Below are positions 26,355-34,833 of a DNA stretch of 64,000 bases, in pieces (position 1 is the first letter of the stretch; the number at the start of each line of letters is the position of its first letter). A program made the position numbers and the translations under genes. The notes beneath the pieces were generated by a model, which made no database searches, was not told the DNA's origin, and worked only from the letters and a program-made list of their open reading frames with translations. The stretch is from Paraburkholderia sp. D15 (GTDB lineage: Bacteria; Pseudomonadota; Gammaproteobacteria; Burkholderiales; Burkholderiaceae), in contig NZ_CP110396.1 in assembly GCF_029910215.1 (NCBI RefSeq), positions 248,001 to 312,000 of the forward strand, in the 5' to 3' direction.

Positions 26355-28211
26355 TCACACGGTATGCCGCGACGCCAGCGCACGCTGCAACGCACTGCGC
26401 AGCTCTTCGTAATGTACTGGCTTTAATAACGCCTCGAAAAACGGTTGCGGGACGTTTTCGCCATTCACCTCACTGCCCACCGCTTCCGCCGCCTCCGGCG
26501 CATACGCGCTGACCACGATCACCGGCACCCCCGCCGACGGGCCGCCCCGTCCCGCGAAGTCCGCCAGAAACGCGTAACCGTCCCGCTCCGGCATGTGCAG
26601 ATCGAGCAGCACCACATCGCAGCGGCGCACGTCGAGCCACGCGAGCGCGTCGTCGGCGGTGCCGAGCGCATGGGCGTCGAAGCCCATGTGCGCGACCATC
26701 TCGCTCAGCGACTCGCGAATCAAACGGTTGTCGTCGACGATCAGCACGCGCGGCCGCGCGCCATCGGGCGCGCTGCGCGCCGCCACGTCGGGCGGCCCGG
26801 CTGCCCCGACCGGCGCGACCGGAATCGTCACCGTGAAGGTGGTGCCTTCGCCGACCGTGCTCGCCACGTCGACGGTGCCGCCGAACAGCTTCACCAGCCC
26901 CTGCACGATGGTCAGCCCCATGCCCGCGCCTTCGAAGCGGCGCGTACGCGAGCCGTCCAGTTGCGTGAACTCCTCGAAGATGCGCGGAATCTGCTCCTGC
27001 GGCACACCCGGCCCCGTATCGCTGACGACGAAAATCAGCACCGCCGGCCGCTGCTTCAGTTGCACGCACACCGATCCGGTCTCGGTGTAGCGGATCGCGT
27101 TGGTGACAAGGTTGTTGACGATCTGCCGGATGCGGTGCGGATCGGAATCGACGAGGCCGCTCATGCCGCTCGCCTCGCTGTCGAGTTGCAGCCCGCGCGC
27201 GGCGGCCGCCATCGCGTGTTCATCGACGATCGACGCCAGCAGCTCGCGCGGCTCGAAATGCTCGTGACGCAATTCGAGCTTGCCGGCGCCGAGACGCGCG
27301 TAGTCGGTCAGGTCCTTCATCTGCGCTTCGAGATGCCGCCCGGCGGTTTCGAGCCGCTGGATCACCTTGCGGTCCGCCTCCGAGTGATAGTTGAAACCGA
27401 GCAGTTCGATCGACGAGACAATGGCGTGCAGCGGCGTGCGCAGTTCATGGCTGATCATGCCGAGGAACGCGTCCTTGGCGAGGCTCGCCTCGCGCGCCGC
27501 GCGGCTCGCCTGATGCTCCGCTTCCAGCGCCGCGTGCTGCTGATGCATCAGACGCGTGCGGCGGCGGCCGTTGAGCACCAGCAGCAGCGTCGCCGCCGCC
27601 GACAACAGCAACAGCAGCAGACCGCCCGCGAACAGCATGCGGCGTTTGTCGATGAAATCGCGGTTCATCGCCTCGCGATCGGCGACGTCGGCAAAGCGGC
27701 GGCTCAAGGCGAGATCGTTGACTTCGTTCCAGTGCTCGCGCAATTCCGCGACGATCTGATTGGCCTCGCCGCGGTTTTTTTGCAGTTCGTCGACCTCGGG
27801 CCGGATGTCGGCCAGCACATGATCGAGCGACGCGATTTCGTCGAGTTGCCGTTGCAGCAACGTGAGTTGCGTGGTCAGCCGGCGCGTGGAGCCGGCGATC
27901 ACGTGCAGCTTCGATTGCAGCAACTGATAGCGCAGCACGAGCCGCTGATAGTCGTCGTCGACGCCGGATTGGTACAGCAGCAACTGGTTCTCGAAGCGCG
28001 CATAGGCGATCTGCAATTGCGCGGCGTCCCAGTAAAAACCGTCATAGGTGCCGGTCAACTGCTCGGTGGCGCGCGGATTCAGCAGGTTCGCATACAACAG
28101 ATAGCCGATCGCGCCGGCCGGCGCCGCGAGCGCGGTCAGCCAGATCAACACGTAGAGAACGCGCCGCCAAGGGCGAAGCGCTATTTGACGATGAGTGCCT
28201 TGATCTGCCAT
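26355..28211 (-). CDS. Hybrid sensor histidine kinase with C-terminal receiver
   Basis: A 618-residue membrane sensor. TM1 (VLYVLIWLTALAAPAGAIGYLL, cited as VLYVLIWLTALAAPA, residues ~17-38) and TM2 (MLFAGGLLLLLLSAAATLLL, about 203-222) bracket a roughly 165-residue helical periplasmic domain with no PAS or Cache signature. HisKA follows with H in GMISHELRTPLHA, then HATPase boxes NNLVTNAIRYTE, SDTGPGVP and GAGMGLTI. The C-terminal receiver has VLIVDDN and Asp in VVLLDLHMP. The start ATG at 28211 overlaps the end of the upstream molybdopterin-domain gene by 31 bases, so the two are probably one operon and may be functionally linked. Confidence 0.88.
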   Translation of the reverse strand: MADQGTHRQIALRPWRRVLYVLIWLTALAAPAGAIGYLLYANLLNPRATEQLTGTYDGFYWDAAQLQIAYARFENQLLLYQSGVDDDYQRLVLRYQLLQSKLHVIAGSTRRLTTQLTLLQRQLDEIASLDHVLADIRPEVDELQKNRGEANQIVAELREHWNEVNDLALSRRFADVADREAMNRDFIDKRRMLFAGGLLLLLLSAAATLLLVLNGRRRTRLMHQQHAALEAEHQASRAAREASLAKDAFLGMISHELRTPLHAIVSSIELLGFNYHSEADRKVIQRLETAGRHLEAQMKDLTDYARLGAGKLELRHEHFEPRELLASIVDEHAMAAAARGLQLDSEASGMSGLVDSDPHRIRQIVNNLVTNAIRYTETGSVCVQLKQRPAVLIFVVSDTGPGVPQEQIPRIFEEFTQLDGSRTRRFEGAGMGLTIVQGLVKLFGGTVDVASTVGEGTTFTVTIPVAPVGAAGPPDVAARSAPDGARPRVLIVDDNRLIRESLSEMVAHMGFDAHALGTADDALAWLDVRRCDVVLLDLHMPERDGYAFLADFAGRGGPSAGVPVIVVSAYAPEAAEAVGSEVNGENVPQPFFEALLKPVHYEELRSALQRALASRHTV

Positions 28212-28810
28212 ACGAATTTCGAATCGCCCGACGCGCCCGTCAGTTCGTCGGGGAACGCATCGCGCGGATAGATGAGAAACAGCGGCCCGAAGTCGCTGAT
28301 CTTCAGGCGCTGGCCGTTCATGCTGTACGCCACGACCACGCCGTAGCGATCGCAGTCGGATACCGGCACGGTGTACGTGTAATCGTCGAGCGTATGGACC
28401 TCGACCTGGCTGCCGTAGGCGCCGGCCGTCTTCAGAATATCCGCCAGCAGCGGTCCTGTGAAGGTCGAGCGCGGCGTCCAGGTGGTGGCGGTCGTGATCG
28501 AATGCGCCGGCAGCGCGAGCAGTTGCGCCTCGTTGAAGCGATACACGTGATGCGCGGCGTCGGTAGTCTTGCCGATCTTGCCCGATACGTCGAGTGCCAG
28601 CGGCACGGTCGAGGCTTGCGCCTGCGTCGGTGTCTGCGCTTGCGTCTGCGCGTGTGCGCTCCATGCGGCGAGTGCGCACATCAGGCCGATGGCCCAGCGA
28701 GTACCTCGACTTGCATTACCGCGCACGCCGCTGCGCACGCCGCTGCACACGCCGCTGCGCACGCCCCCATCGCTTTCCGCACTGCCCTGCATCGTTATGG
28801 CCTTGGTCAT
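28181..28810 (-). CDS. Exported molybdopterin-binding-domain-like protein upstream of the sensor kinase
   Basis: A 209-residue protein with a long basic N-region, hydrophobic core WAIGLMCALAAWSAHA and cleavage near AHAQ, then a Gln/Thr/Ala linker. The mature part resembles the oxidoreductase molybdopterin-binding fold used as a stand-alone periplasmic domain (FNEAQLLALPAHSITTAT-type start, TWTPRSTFTGPLLADIL, IYPRDAFPDEL). It lacks most of a full sulfite-oxidase domain, so enzymatic activity is doubtful. Overlap with the kinase gene suggests it modulates or feeds that sensor. A later ATG (28792) is also possible. The N-region is lengthened by a 12-bp repeat. Confidence 0.7.
   Translation of the reverse strand: MTKAITMQGSAESDGGVRSGVCSGVRSGVRGNASRGTRWAIGLMCALAAWSAHAQTQAQTPTQAQASTVPLALDVSGKIGKTTDAAHHVYRFNEAQLLALPAHSITTATTWTPRSTFTGPLLADILKTAGAYGSQVEVHTLDDYTYTVPVSDCDRYGVVVAYSMNGQRLKISDFGPLFLIYPRDAFPDELTGASGDSKFVWQIKALIVK
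28721..28768. repeat. 12-bp tandem repeat in the signal-peptide region
   Basis: Four units: GCGCACGCCGCT twice (28721-28744), GCACACGCCGCT, and a degenerate last unit to 28768. It encodes Ser-Gly-Val-Arg/Cys repeats just before the hydrophobic core of the preceding protein, keeping frame. Confidence 0.85.
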
Positions 28811-29025
28811 TGCTTTATTTCTATTCCGTAATCTTTTTTCGCTGCCGCCGCCCTGCACCAGCGGCGACGCGCGTCACCCCGACGCGCGATCTTTGAACCG
28901 CATGCATAATATCGCCAAAATTTTCTTCGTCTCGAAAACGGGATCGGCCGTGGCGTAGGCGCGACAAGCCTTCGCCGCAGCGGCGGCACCCGCTCGAACA
29001 CGCACCACGACGTCCTCTCGAATTC

Positions 29026-29973
29026 ATGAACAAGCCGGTTTTGCCTCTCACGTACGAACAGCTCGATCAGTGGATCGAATCGCTGCAGCCCGCGTTGCTG
29101 GCCGAGCGCTTCGCGCTCGCGATCGGCATTCTGCGCGGCGGCGCACCGCTCGCGTTGATGGTGTCGCACGCGGTCGGCACGCCGGTCGCGTTCCTGCGAT
29201 ACGACCGCCAGTCGCGCACCGTCGCATGGGATTCGACGCTGCCGGTTCCACCCGCGGGCACCAGGGTGTTGTTATGCGAGGACATTGCCGGACGCGGCTA
29301 TACGCTGACGGACTGCATCGCGTTCCTGCGGCATCACGGCCTCGACGTGAAGACGTTGACCGGCGCGGTGGACGACCTCAGCCGCACGCAACCCGATTAC
29401 GCGATCGACGCGCGCGGCTACTTCGCGCTGTTTCCGTGGGAACGTCAGGCGTACACCGAGCGCTATCGCGACGACTGGGCGCGCGTGGAAGCCGGCGACG
29501 CGCCCGCGATGGCCGACGATCACGACTACGCGACGTACGCGATCGACCTCGACGGCATTCTGCTGCCCGACGTGCCGCTCGCGCGCTACGACGAGGACCT
29601 GGCCGGCGCGCTCGCCGAACGCGACGCGCTGCTGCCGTTCGAGGTGCTGCCCGCGATCGACCTGCAGCGCGTGCGCACCATCATCACCGGCCGGCCGGAG
29701 GCGGACCGCGCGCGGACCGAGGCATGGCTCGATCGGCACGGTTTCGGTCATCTGCAACTGGTGATGCGTACGCCCGGCACGCACGACGAAAGCCCGGCGG
29801 GCGCCGCGGCTCACAAGGCGAGCGCCGCATTGCGCGGCGGCGTCACGCATTTCGTCGAAAGCGATCCGGTGCAGGCGTTGTTGATCGCGCAGCAGGCGCC
29901 GTTGCTGCGCGTGATCTGGTGGGATGCGAATACGCGCACCGGGATGCTGGTCGGCGCGCGGGCGTGGGAGTGA
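29026..29973 (+). CDS. Phosphoribosyltransferase-HAD fusion protein
   Basis: A 315-residue two-domain protein. The N-terminal half (residues 1-135) is PRTase-like, with the PRPP-binding loop VLLCEDIAGRGYTL at about 81-94. The C-terminal half (about 165-315) is HAD-like, with motif I YAIDLDGILLPD (nucleophile Asp, second Asp), motif II region IITGRPEADR and motif III-like HKASAAL. Coupled nucleobase/nucleotide salvage and dephosphorylation is conceivable. PRTase-HAD pairs also occur in tellurite/stress-type systems, but the substrate is not evident. It converges with the NERD helicase gene, only 5 bases apart. Confidence 0.78.
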   Translation: MNKPVLPLTYEQLDQWIESLQPALLAERFALAIGILRGGAPLALMVSHAVGTPVAFLRYDRQSRTVAWDSTLPVPPAGTRVLLCEDIAGRGYTLTDCIAFLRHHGLDVKTLTGAVDDLSRTQPDYAIDARGYFALFPWERQAYTERYRDDWARVEAGDAPAMADDHDYATYAIDLDGILLPDVPLARYDEDLAGALAERDALLPFEVLPAIDLQRVRTIITGRPEADRARTEAWLDRHGFGHLQLVMRTPGTHDESPAGAAAHKASAALRGGVTHFVESDPVQALLIAQQAPLLRVIWWDANTRTGMLVGARAWE

Positions 29974-29978
29974 GTCTT

Positions 29979-31631
29979 CTATAGCAACCGCAAATGCCGC
30001 GCGGCGCGCTGCGACGCGACCATGATCAGCTTCATCGTCGCGCGCGTTGCACCGACGAACAGCTTGCGCGCGATCCGCTCGTCGAACGTATCGAAGTCGA
30101 CCTCGGTGAAAATCACGCACGGCGCCGCCTGCCCCTTGAAGCGATAGATCGACTCGAACAGCACGTCGCCCTCGCGGTACTCCGGGTTGCCGAACAGATC
30201 GTATTTGCCGGTGAAGCTGCGCAGCCGGTGCGGGCCGAGTTGATCGAGCGCGCTCATCGCCGAGCCCTCGCGGCCGCGGAACGACAACACCACGATGTCC
30301 TGCTTGCGAAAGCCGAGCGACAGCGCCTGCGTGATCGCGCGCTTGGTCGCTTCGATGCTGCCCTCGACGGCGTGCGCTTCGTCGTAGACCGACAGCGAAA
30401 TGTCGGAGCCGTCGAACGGGCTGCCCGATGCGAGCGACGCGGCGACCGGCACCGAGCCGCCCACCACGTCGCGCACGTAGTCGAGAATGTCGCGCGGACT
30501 GCGATAGTTGGTGGTTTCCTTCAGCGTGGTCCAGCCGGGCAGCGCGACCGGTTCGCGCATGTAGAGATTCTGCAGCGGATCTTCGAGCCACCACCACGCC
30601 GCGCCTGGGCGCAGCAAACGTTCGAGCGCCGCGACCCACGGCTGCTGGAAGTCCTGACCTTCGTCGACGATCAGCACGTCGAATTGCCAACGCGCGTCGA
30701 TCGGCGTGCCGGCGAATATCGCTTCGAGCCGATCGAACACGTCACCCGTCTGGAAGTCCGGCTCGCGGCCCGCGTCGCGCGCAATCCAGTCGCACAGTTG
30801 ATGATAGTTGGCCACCTTCGCCTCGGGTGGCGCGACCCGCACGATGTGATCCGCCAGCGGGCGGTTGAAGCACACGTACAAAGGCCGCTGGCCACGCGCC
30901 ACCGCGTCCTTCATCACCTGCACCGCGAGCTGGGTCTTGCCGGAGCCCGCCGTGCCGATCACACGCAGGCGGAACGGCGCGAAGTCGAGCCGCCGCGCCC
31001 ACGTCGCGAGACCGCCGGCGAGCCGCGTGACGAGCGTGCCGGCCTGCCCGACCAGTGCACTCGCGTCGGGCGTGAGCGCGAGTTCGTCGGCGAGGAAGTG
31101 GTGGATTTTCGGCGCACAGGCAAGGCGCGTTTCGTCGGCCGGCAGCGCCTCGCGAATCACCGCCGCGAGCCTGTCGCGACGGGTTGCATCGACAATACGC
31201 GTGGGATTCACGCCGGCGATCGCCGCATCTTTCACCACATGATCCGGGCAGTACAGCAGTTCCTCGACGAAATAGGTGCCCGCGCCGAACGCCGCGGTGA
31301 GCCGCCGATGCAATCCCTCGACCGTGTGCGCGAGCGCGATCGCCACGTTGCGCTCCGTTTGCAGATGCACCTTGACGAGCCCTTTCGGCGTTTCGCGCAG
31401 AAAGCCGGTCTTCTGTTCGACGATCATCACGCGCCCGGCCGGACTGACGATCACGAAGTCGGCCTCGCCGAATACCGAGAAGTGCTGGTTCAGCCGCGTC
31501 CAGTGCACGCCGTGATAGACGGTGTAGTCGTCGGGCAGCGCCGTTTCGAGCAACGCGAGCGTTTCGCGTTCGCGGGCCGCCGCGCCGGTGGCGGCGAGGC
31601 TCTTCCAGTCGTCGGGGACAATGCGGGCCAT
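29979..31631 (-). CDS. NERD-domain UvrD/Rep-like helicase
   Basis: A 550-residue protein: N-terminal NERD nuclease-related domain (about residues 15-130, with VYHGVHW, FGEADFVIVS and VMIVEQKTG supplying the D/ExK pattern). A superfamily 1 helicase core follows: Walker A VIGTAGSGKTQLAV, Walker B DVLIVDEGQDF, TNYRSP, and motif VI VGATRATMKL. It likely acts on DNA in repair or defence; the family is not well defined. The ATG at 31631 begins the conserved NERD region; the open frame upstream is shadow. Single gene, convergent with the PRTase-HAD gene. Confidence 0.85.
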   Translation of the reverse strand: MARIVPDDWKSLAATGAAARERETLALLETALPDDYTVYHGVHWTRLNQHFSVFGEADFVIVSPAGRVMIVEQKTGFLRETPKGLVKVHLQTERNVAIALAHTVEGLHRRLTAAFGAGTYFVEELLYCPDHVVKDAAIAGVNPTRIVDATRRDRLAAVIREALPADETRLACAPKIHHFLADELALTPDASALVGQAGTLVTRLAGGLATWARRLDFAPFRLRVIGTAGSGKTQLAVQVMKDAVARGQRPLYVCFNRPLADHIVRVAPPEAKVANYHQLCDWIARDAGREPDFQTGDVFDRLEAIFAGTPIDARWQFDVLIVDEGQDFQQPWVAALERLLRPGAAWWWLEDPLQNLYMREPVALPGWTTLKETTNYRSPRDILDYVRDVVGGSVPVAASLASGSPFDGSDISLSVYDEAHAVEGSIEATKRAITQALSLGFRKQDIVVLSFRGREGSAMSALDQLGPHRLRSFTGKYDLFGNPEYREGDVLFESIYRFKGQAAPCVIFTEVDFDTFDERIARKLFVGATRATMKLIMVASQRAARHLRLL

Positions 31632-31811
31632 GCGGTGTCTCGTCGGGTTCGGGTGCGCCCATTGTACGCAACGCCGATGACTCGCCGGTGGCGCGTCCCG
31701 AGCGTCTTGCGCGCTTTCAAGCCCGCAAAGGTATGCGCATCGTGTATCGTTACCGGCTGAACGCCGCGCGCCCGGCGCGGCTTGCCAACCGTCATGAAAA
31801 GGATTGACCGG

Positions 31812-32438
31812 ATGATTACGATCTGGGGACGCACCAATTCCGTCAACGTGCAAAAAGTCTTGTGGTGTTGCGACGAACTGGTGCTGCCATATGAGCGCAT
31901 CGACGCGGGCCTGCAATTCGGCCGCAACAACGAACCCGACTACCTCGCGATGAACCCGACCGGCAAGATTCCGACGCTGGTCGACGACGACTTCGTGCTG
32001 TGGGAATCGAATGCGATCCTGCGCTATCTGGTGCTGCAATACGGCGAAGCGAGCCTGCTCTATCCGGCCGAGCCGAAGTTGCGCGCAAGCATCGACCGCT
32101 GGCTGGACTGGTCGCTGTCCACGCTGCAACCCACGGAAAAGCCGGTGTTCTGGACGCTCGTGCGCACGCCGGCCGATCAGCGCGATGCCGCCAAACTCGC
32201 CGCCGACTTCACCGCCGTCACCGCGTTGTGGCGCATGCTGGACAACCATCTGCACGCGCGCTTCTTCCTCGAAGGCGAAAAGTTCACACTTGCCGACATC
32301 GTGATCGGCGCCTACGCGAAACGCTGGTTCGGACTCGACGGCGTGGAACGCCCGCCGCTGCCGAATCTGGAGCGCTGGTACTCGCGGCTGAGCACGCGCA
32401 CCGGTTTCAAGAAGTATGTGGATTTTCCGCTGACCTGA
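31812..32438 (+). CDS. Glutathione S-transferase family protein
   Basis: A 208-residue GST. The thioredoxin-fold N-domain has MITIWGRTNSVNVQKVLW (catalytic Ser in the NSVN motif) and the glutathione-binding GKIPTLVDD and WESNAILRYL. The helical C-domain has the N-capping/hydrophobic staple FTLADIVIG. Theta/beta-like class, detoxification by glutathione conjugation; substrate unknown. AAGGA sits 13 bases before the ATG at 31812. The next gene is zur, 77 bases on. Confidence 0.92.
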   Translation: MITIWGRTNSVNVQKVLWCCDELVLPYERIDAGLQFGRNNEPDYLAMNPTGKIPTLVDDDFVLWESNAILRYLVLQYGEASLLYPAEPKLRASIDRWLDWSLSTLQPTEKPVFWTLVRTPADQRDAAKLAADFTAVTALWRMLDNHLHARFFLEGEKFTLADIVIGAYAKRWFGLDGVERPPLPNLERWYSRLSTRTGFKKYVDFPLT

Positions 32439-32503
32439 CGCATCGGGAAGGTATTGCTCGGCGCGCGGCGCCTCTTGCGGTCACGACGCCGCGTGATGAC
32501 CTT

Positions 32504-32515
32504 TATAATCGCCTC
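32504..32515 (+). promoter_or_regulatory. -10 element directly abutting the zur start codon
   Basis: A perfect TATAAT (32504-32509) ends six bases before the ATG at 32516. Transcription would then begin at or next to the ATG, predicting a leaderless mRNA. No good -35 box at 16-18 bases was seen, which weakens the call. Confidence 0.4.
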
Positions 32516-33100
32516 ATGAAGACCGCCAAGCCCGCGTCCGCCATCAAGGCCTCCAACTCCGCCACGCATGCCCATGACAATGCGCATGAGCATGATCACG
32601 ACCATGCGCATGGCGCTTCGCACGAAGCCGCCCTCACGCTGGCGGAAGATTACTGCCGCGAGCGCGGCGAAAAACTCACGCCGATCCGCCGCAAGGTGCT
32701 GGAACTGCTGCTGAACTCCGGCCGCGCCACCAAGGCGTATTCGCTGCTCGACGAGATGCGCCAGATTCATCCCGGCTCCGCGCCGCCCACCGTGTATCGC
32801 GCGCTGGATTTTCTGCAGAGTGCCGGGCTCGTGCATCGGATCGAATCGATCAATGCGTTCACCGTGTGCCACGATCTCACGCATTGTCAGCACGGCATTC
32901 TGGTGGTCTGCCAGCAATGCGGCAACGTCACCGAACTGCATCAGCCGAAGTTGCGTCAGGCGCTCGTCGCGCAGATCGAAGACGCGGGTTATCGGCTCGC
33001 CAGCGACGACATCGAATTGAAGGGATTGTGTGCCGCATGCCAGGCGGCAACGGCTGCGGCAGAGGCAACGGCAAACGCCGCGCCCGCTACCGCACGCTAA
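32516..33100 (+). CDS. zur: Fur-family zinc uptake regulator (Zur-like)
   Basis: A 194-residue Fur-family repressor. It has a His/Asp/Ala-rich N-terminal extension (about residues 15-35, many HD/HE pairs), then winged helix (KLTPIRRKVLELLL, PTVYRALDFLQSAGLVHRIE) and a dimerisation domain with Zn sites. Those sites are CQHGILVVCQQCG (paired Cys) and the C-terminal CAAC. The short FVCHD/LTHCQH pattern resembles Zur more than Fur. The His-rich segment may bind zinc. No znu transporter genes adjoin, so the Zur assignment is by sequence only. Confidence 0.82.
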   Translation: MKTAKPASAIKASNSATHAHDNAHEHDHDHAHGASHEAALTLAEDYCRERGEKLTPIRRKVLELLLNSGRATKAYSLLDEMRQIHPGSAPPTVYRALDFLQSAGLVHRIESINAFTVCHDLTHCQHGILVVCQQCGNVTELHQPKLRQALVAQIEDAGYRLASDDIELKGLCAACQAATAAAEATANAAPATAR

Positions 33101-33148
33101 TCGCGCTAACCCATCACCGCTTAACCTTAACCACCGCGAGCCGCGAAC

Positions 33149-33661
33149 TCAACCCGCCGCGCGGGCGTCGATCGCGTCGTGCAGCAAGGTCACGAGATCT
33201 TCGGGTAAGGCGGGTTTGGTCATGAAGTGCTGGAAACCTTCGCCGATACTGCGCAGACGATAGGCTTCGTCGGTGTGACCTGTGAGCGCCACCGCCACCG
33301 ACGGCGCGTGATCGCCGCGAATCTCGTGTTCGCGCAACCGCTGGATCAGATAGAAACCGTCCATGGCCGGCAGATCGAGATCGCACACCACGGCATCGGG
33401 CAGCAAGCGCACCGCTGCCTCGACACCTTCTTCCGCATCCGCGACGGCGCAGACCTGCGCGCCTTCCGCTTCGAGTAACAGGGTCAACGACTCCCGGCTG
33501 TCCGGGTCGTCCTCGACGAGCACGATCGTGGCCTGATCGAGTCTCAATGCTCCGTTCATTGTCTGTTGTTGCTCTATAAAACCGGTTAGGCCTTCCGACG
33601 TGGCCAATGTATCGTTTTGCTGCGTGCCGCCGATTCTCGCGGCTGCGATGTCGCTGTTCAT
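33149..33661 (-). CDS. Single-domain response regulator
   Basis: A 170-residue protein, nearly all receiver domain (about 43-165): acidic pocket VLVEDDPDS, phosphoacceptor Asp in AVVCDLDLPAMDG, Thr in AVALTGHT and Lys in HFMTKPALPED. The N-terminal 40 residues are of low similarity; the true start could be the in-frame ATG at 33559. There is no output domain, so it probably works through phosphotransfer or protein contact. No kinase is adjacent. Confidence 0.82.
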   Translation of the reverse strand: MNSDIAAARIGGTQQNDTLATSEGLTGFIEQQQTMNGALRLDQATIVLVEDDPDSRESLTLLLEAEGAQVCAVADAEEGVEAAVRLLPDAVVCDLDLPAMDGFYLIQRLREHEIRGDHAPSVAVALTGHTDEAYRLRSIGEGFQHFMTKPALPEDLVTLLHDAIDARAAG

Positions 33662-33980
33662 GGTTTCCGACTCGATTTCATGCGTCGAGTTGCATTGCGC
33701 CGACGATTACAGAATGCCGACTCAGGCTTCGCTCGCGCGCACGGTAACGCGCCAAAATTGCACGCCAATGAAAAACCGGCTTTCGACGCCCCGCTGCGAC
33801 GACCGATGCCGACTTCCGACGCGTCGCCGCGATGCCCGCACATTCCCGCTTGCGCAAGCCGCTTTACGCGCGACGCCCGTTCCCTATTCGATTCTTTCGC
33901 GATGCCGACAGCGCGTGGTTCCGCGTGTGTCGTTCATGCCTGCCGGATAGGTAGCACGTAGCGTGCCGCGCCGAAGCACG

Positions 33981-34018
33981 ACGTGACGTGACGTGACGTG
34001 ACGTGACGTGACGTGACG
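33981..34018. repeat. ACGTG pentanucleotide tandem repeat
   Basis: Seven perfect ACGTG units (33981-34015) plus a partial copy, in the 374-base non-coding gap between the response regulator and the TetR gene. The rest of the gap (33662-33980) shows no convincing gene, only C/G-rich sequence. The repeat begins 18 bases beyond the end of the TetR gene. Confidence 0.95.
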
Positions 34019-34035
34019 ACCATGCGCGCGCGAGC

Positions 34036-34758
34036 TCACGCGCCCCGCTTCGGCCCCAGCCCCTGCGTCAGCAGCGCGACCGCATGCCGCGCGATCTCCT
34101 CGCCGCCGATGCCGCTGCGCAGCGGATCGTTGCGCCACATCTTCGATGCCGCCAGCGGCAGCAGCGTCAACCCGAGTAGCGTGACAAACGCGAGCGCGGG
34201 CTCCAGTTGCGCGTTGAGCCGCCCTTCGGCCTGCCAGCGCGCAATGGCCCCGAGCGCCGTCTTCTGATGCAGGTTGCCGAAGCGCTCCTGCATGCGCTGC
34301 CGCAACACGCCGTTGTCGCTGATCACCTCGCGCACCCACAGCGACGGAAACCACGGATGCTCGGTCGCCGCCTGCACGATACGCCGCACGAGTTGCGTGA
34401 TGGCGGCCACGGGATCGTCGGGGTTTTCGATGAACGGCACACCCAGCCCGCTGCGCAGCTGCGCGAAGCGTTCGTCGATCAGCACGTCGAGGAGTTGATC
34501 ACGCGTCTTGAAGTAGTAATGCATCATCGCCGGCGTGAAACCGGCCTCGCGCGCGATCTCGCCAAGCGTGGTGTCGCCGATGCCCTGGCGCGAGAACAAC
34601 TCCAGCGCGGCGTCGATCAGCCGGTTGCGCTGCTCGGGCCCGCGCGCGGCGCCGGACGGACGGCCCGGACGCCGGGCGGGCGCGGGCGCGGGCGCCGTCG
34701 CCTCGACCGCCTGCACTTCTGCTTTCAGGCCCTGCTTCACCGACGAATTCCTTGCCAT
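34036..34758 (-). CDS. TetR/AcrR-family repressor
   Basis: A 240-residue regulator: low-complexity N-terminal linker (APAPAPARRPGRPSG), then HTH at about 45-90 (LELFSRQGIGDTTLGEIA, GFTPAMMHYYFKTRDQL). A helical ligand-binding domain follows. It is divergently transcribed from a drug-type MFS exporter, sharing a 75-base intergenic region with a strong promoter and a palindrome, so it most likely represses that exporter. ATG 34758 chosen over the longer open frame because upstream codons lie in the control region. Confidence 0.88.
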   Translation of the reverse strand: MARNSSVKQGLKAEVQAVEATAPAPAPARRPGRPSGAARGPEQRNRLIDAALELFSRQGIGDTTLGEIAREAGFTPAMMHYYFKTRDQLLDVLIDERFAQLRSGLGVPFIENPDDPVAAITQLVRRIVQAATEHPWFPSLWVREVISDNGVLRQRMQERFGNLHQKTALGAIARWQAEGRLNAQLEPALAFVTLLGLTLLPLAASKMWRNDPLRSGIGGEEIARHAVALLTQGLGPKRGA

Positions 34759-34768
34759 GACATTCAAT

Positions 34769-34812
34769 TTGACGTTCGCTACGATGTCGCATATATTAAT
34801 CTCCGAATTAAT
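34769..34812 (+). promoter_or_regulatory. MFS promoter with overlapping palindromic operator
   Basis: -35 TTGACG (34769-34774), 17 bases, -10 TATATT (34792-34797). ATTAAT (34795-34800) and ATTAAT (34807-34812) form a 6-bp inverted repeat across the -10 and likely start site. This position is right for repression by the divergent TetR protein. Confidence 0.75.
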
Positions 34813-34833
34813 TAATTTCAATGCGACCTCCCC

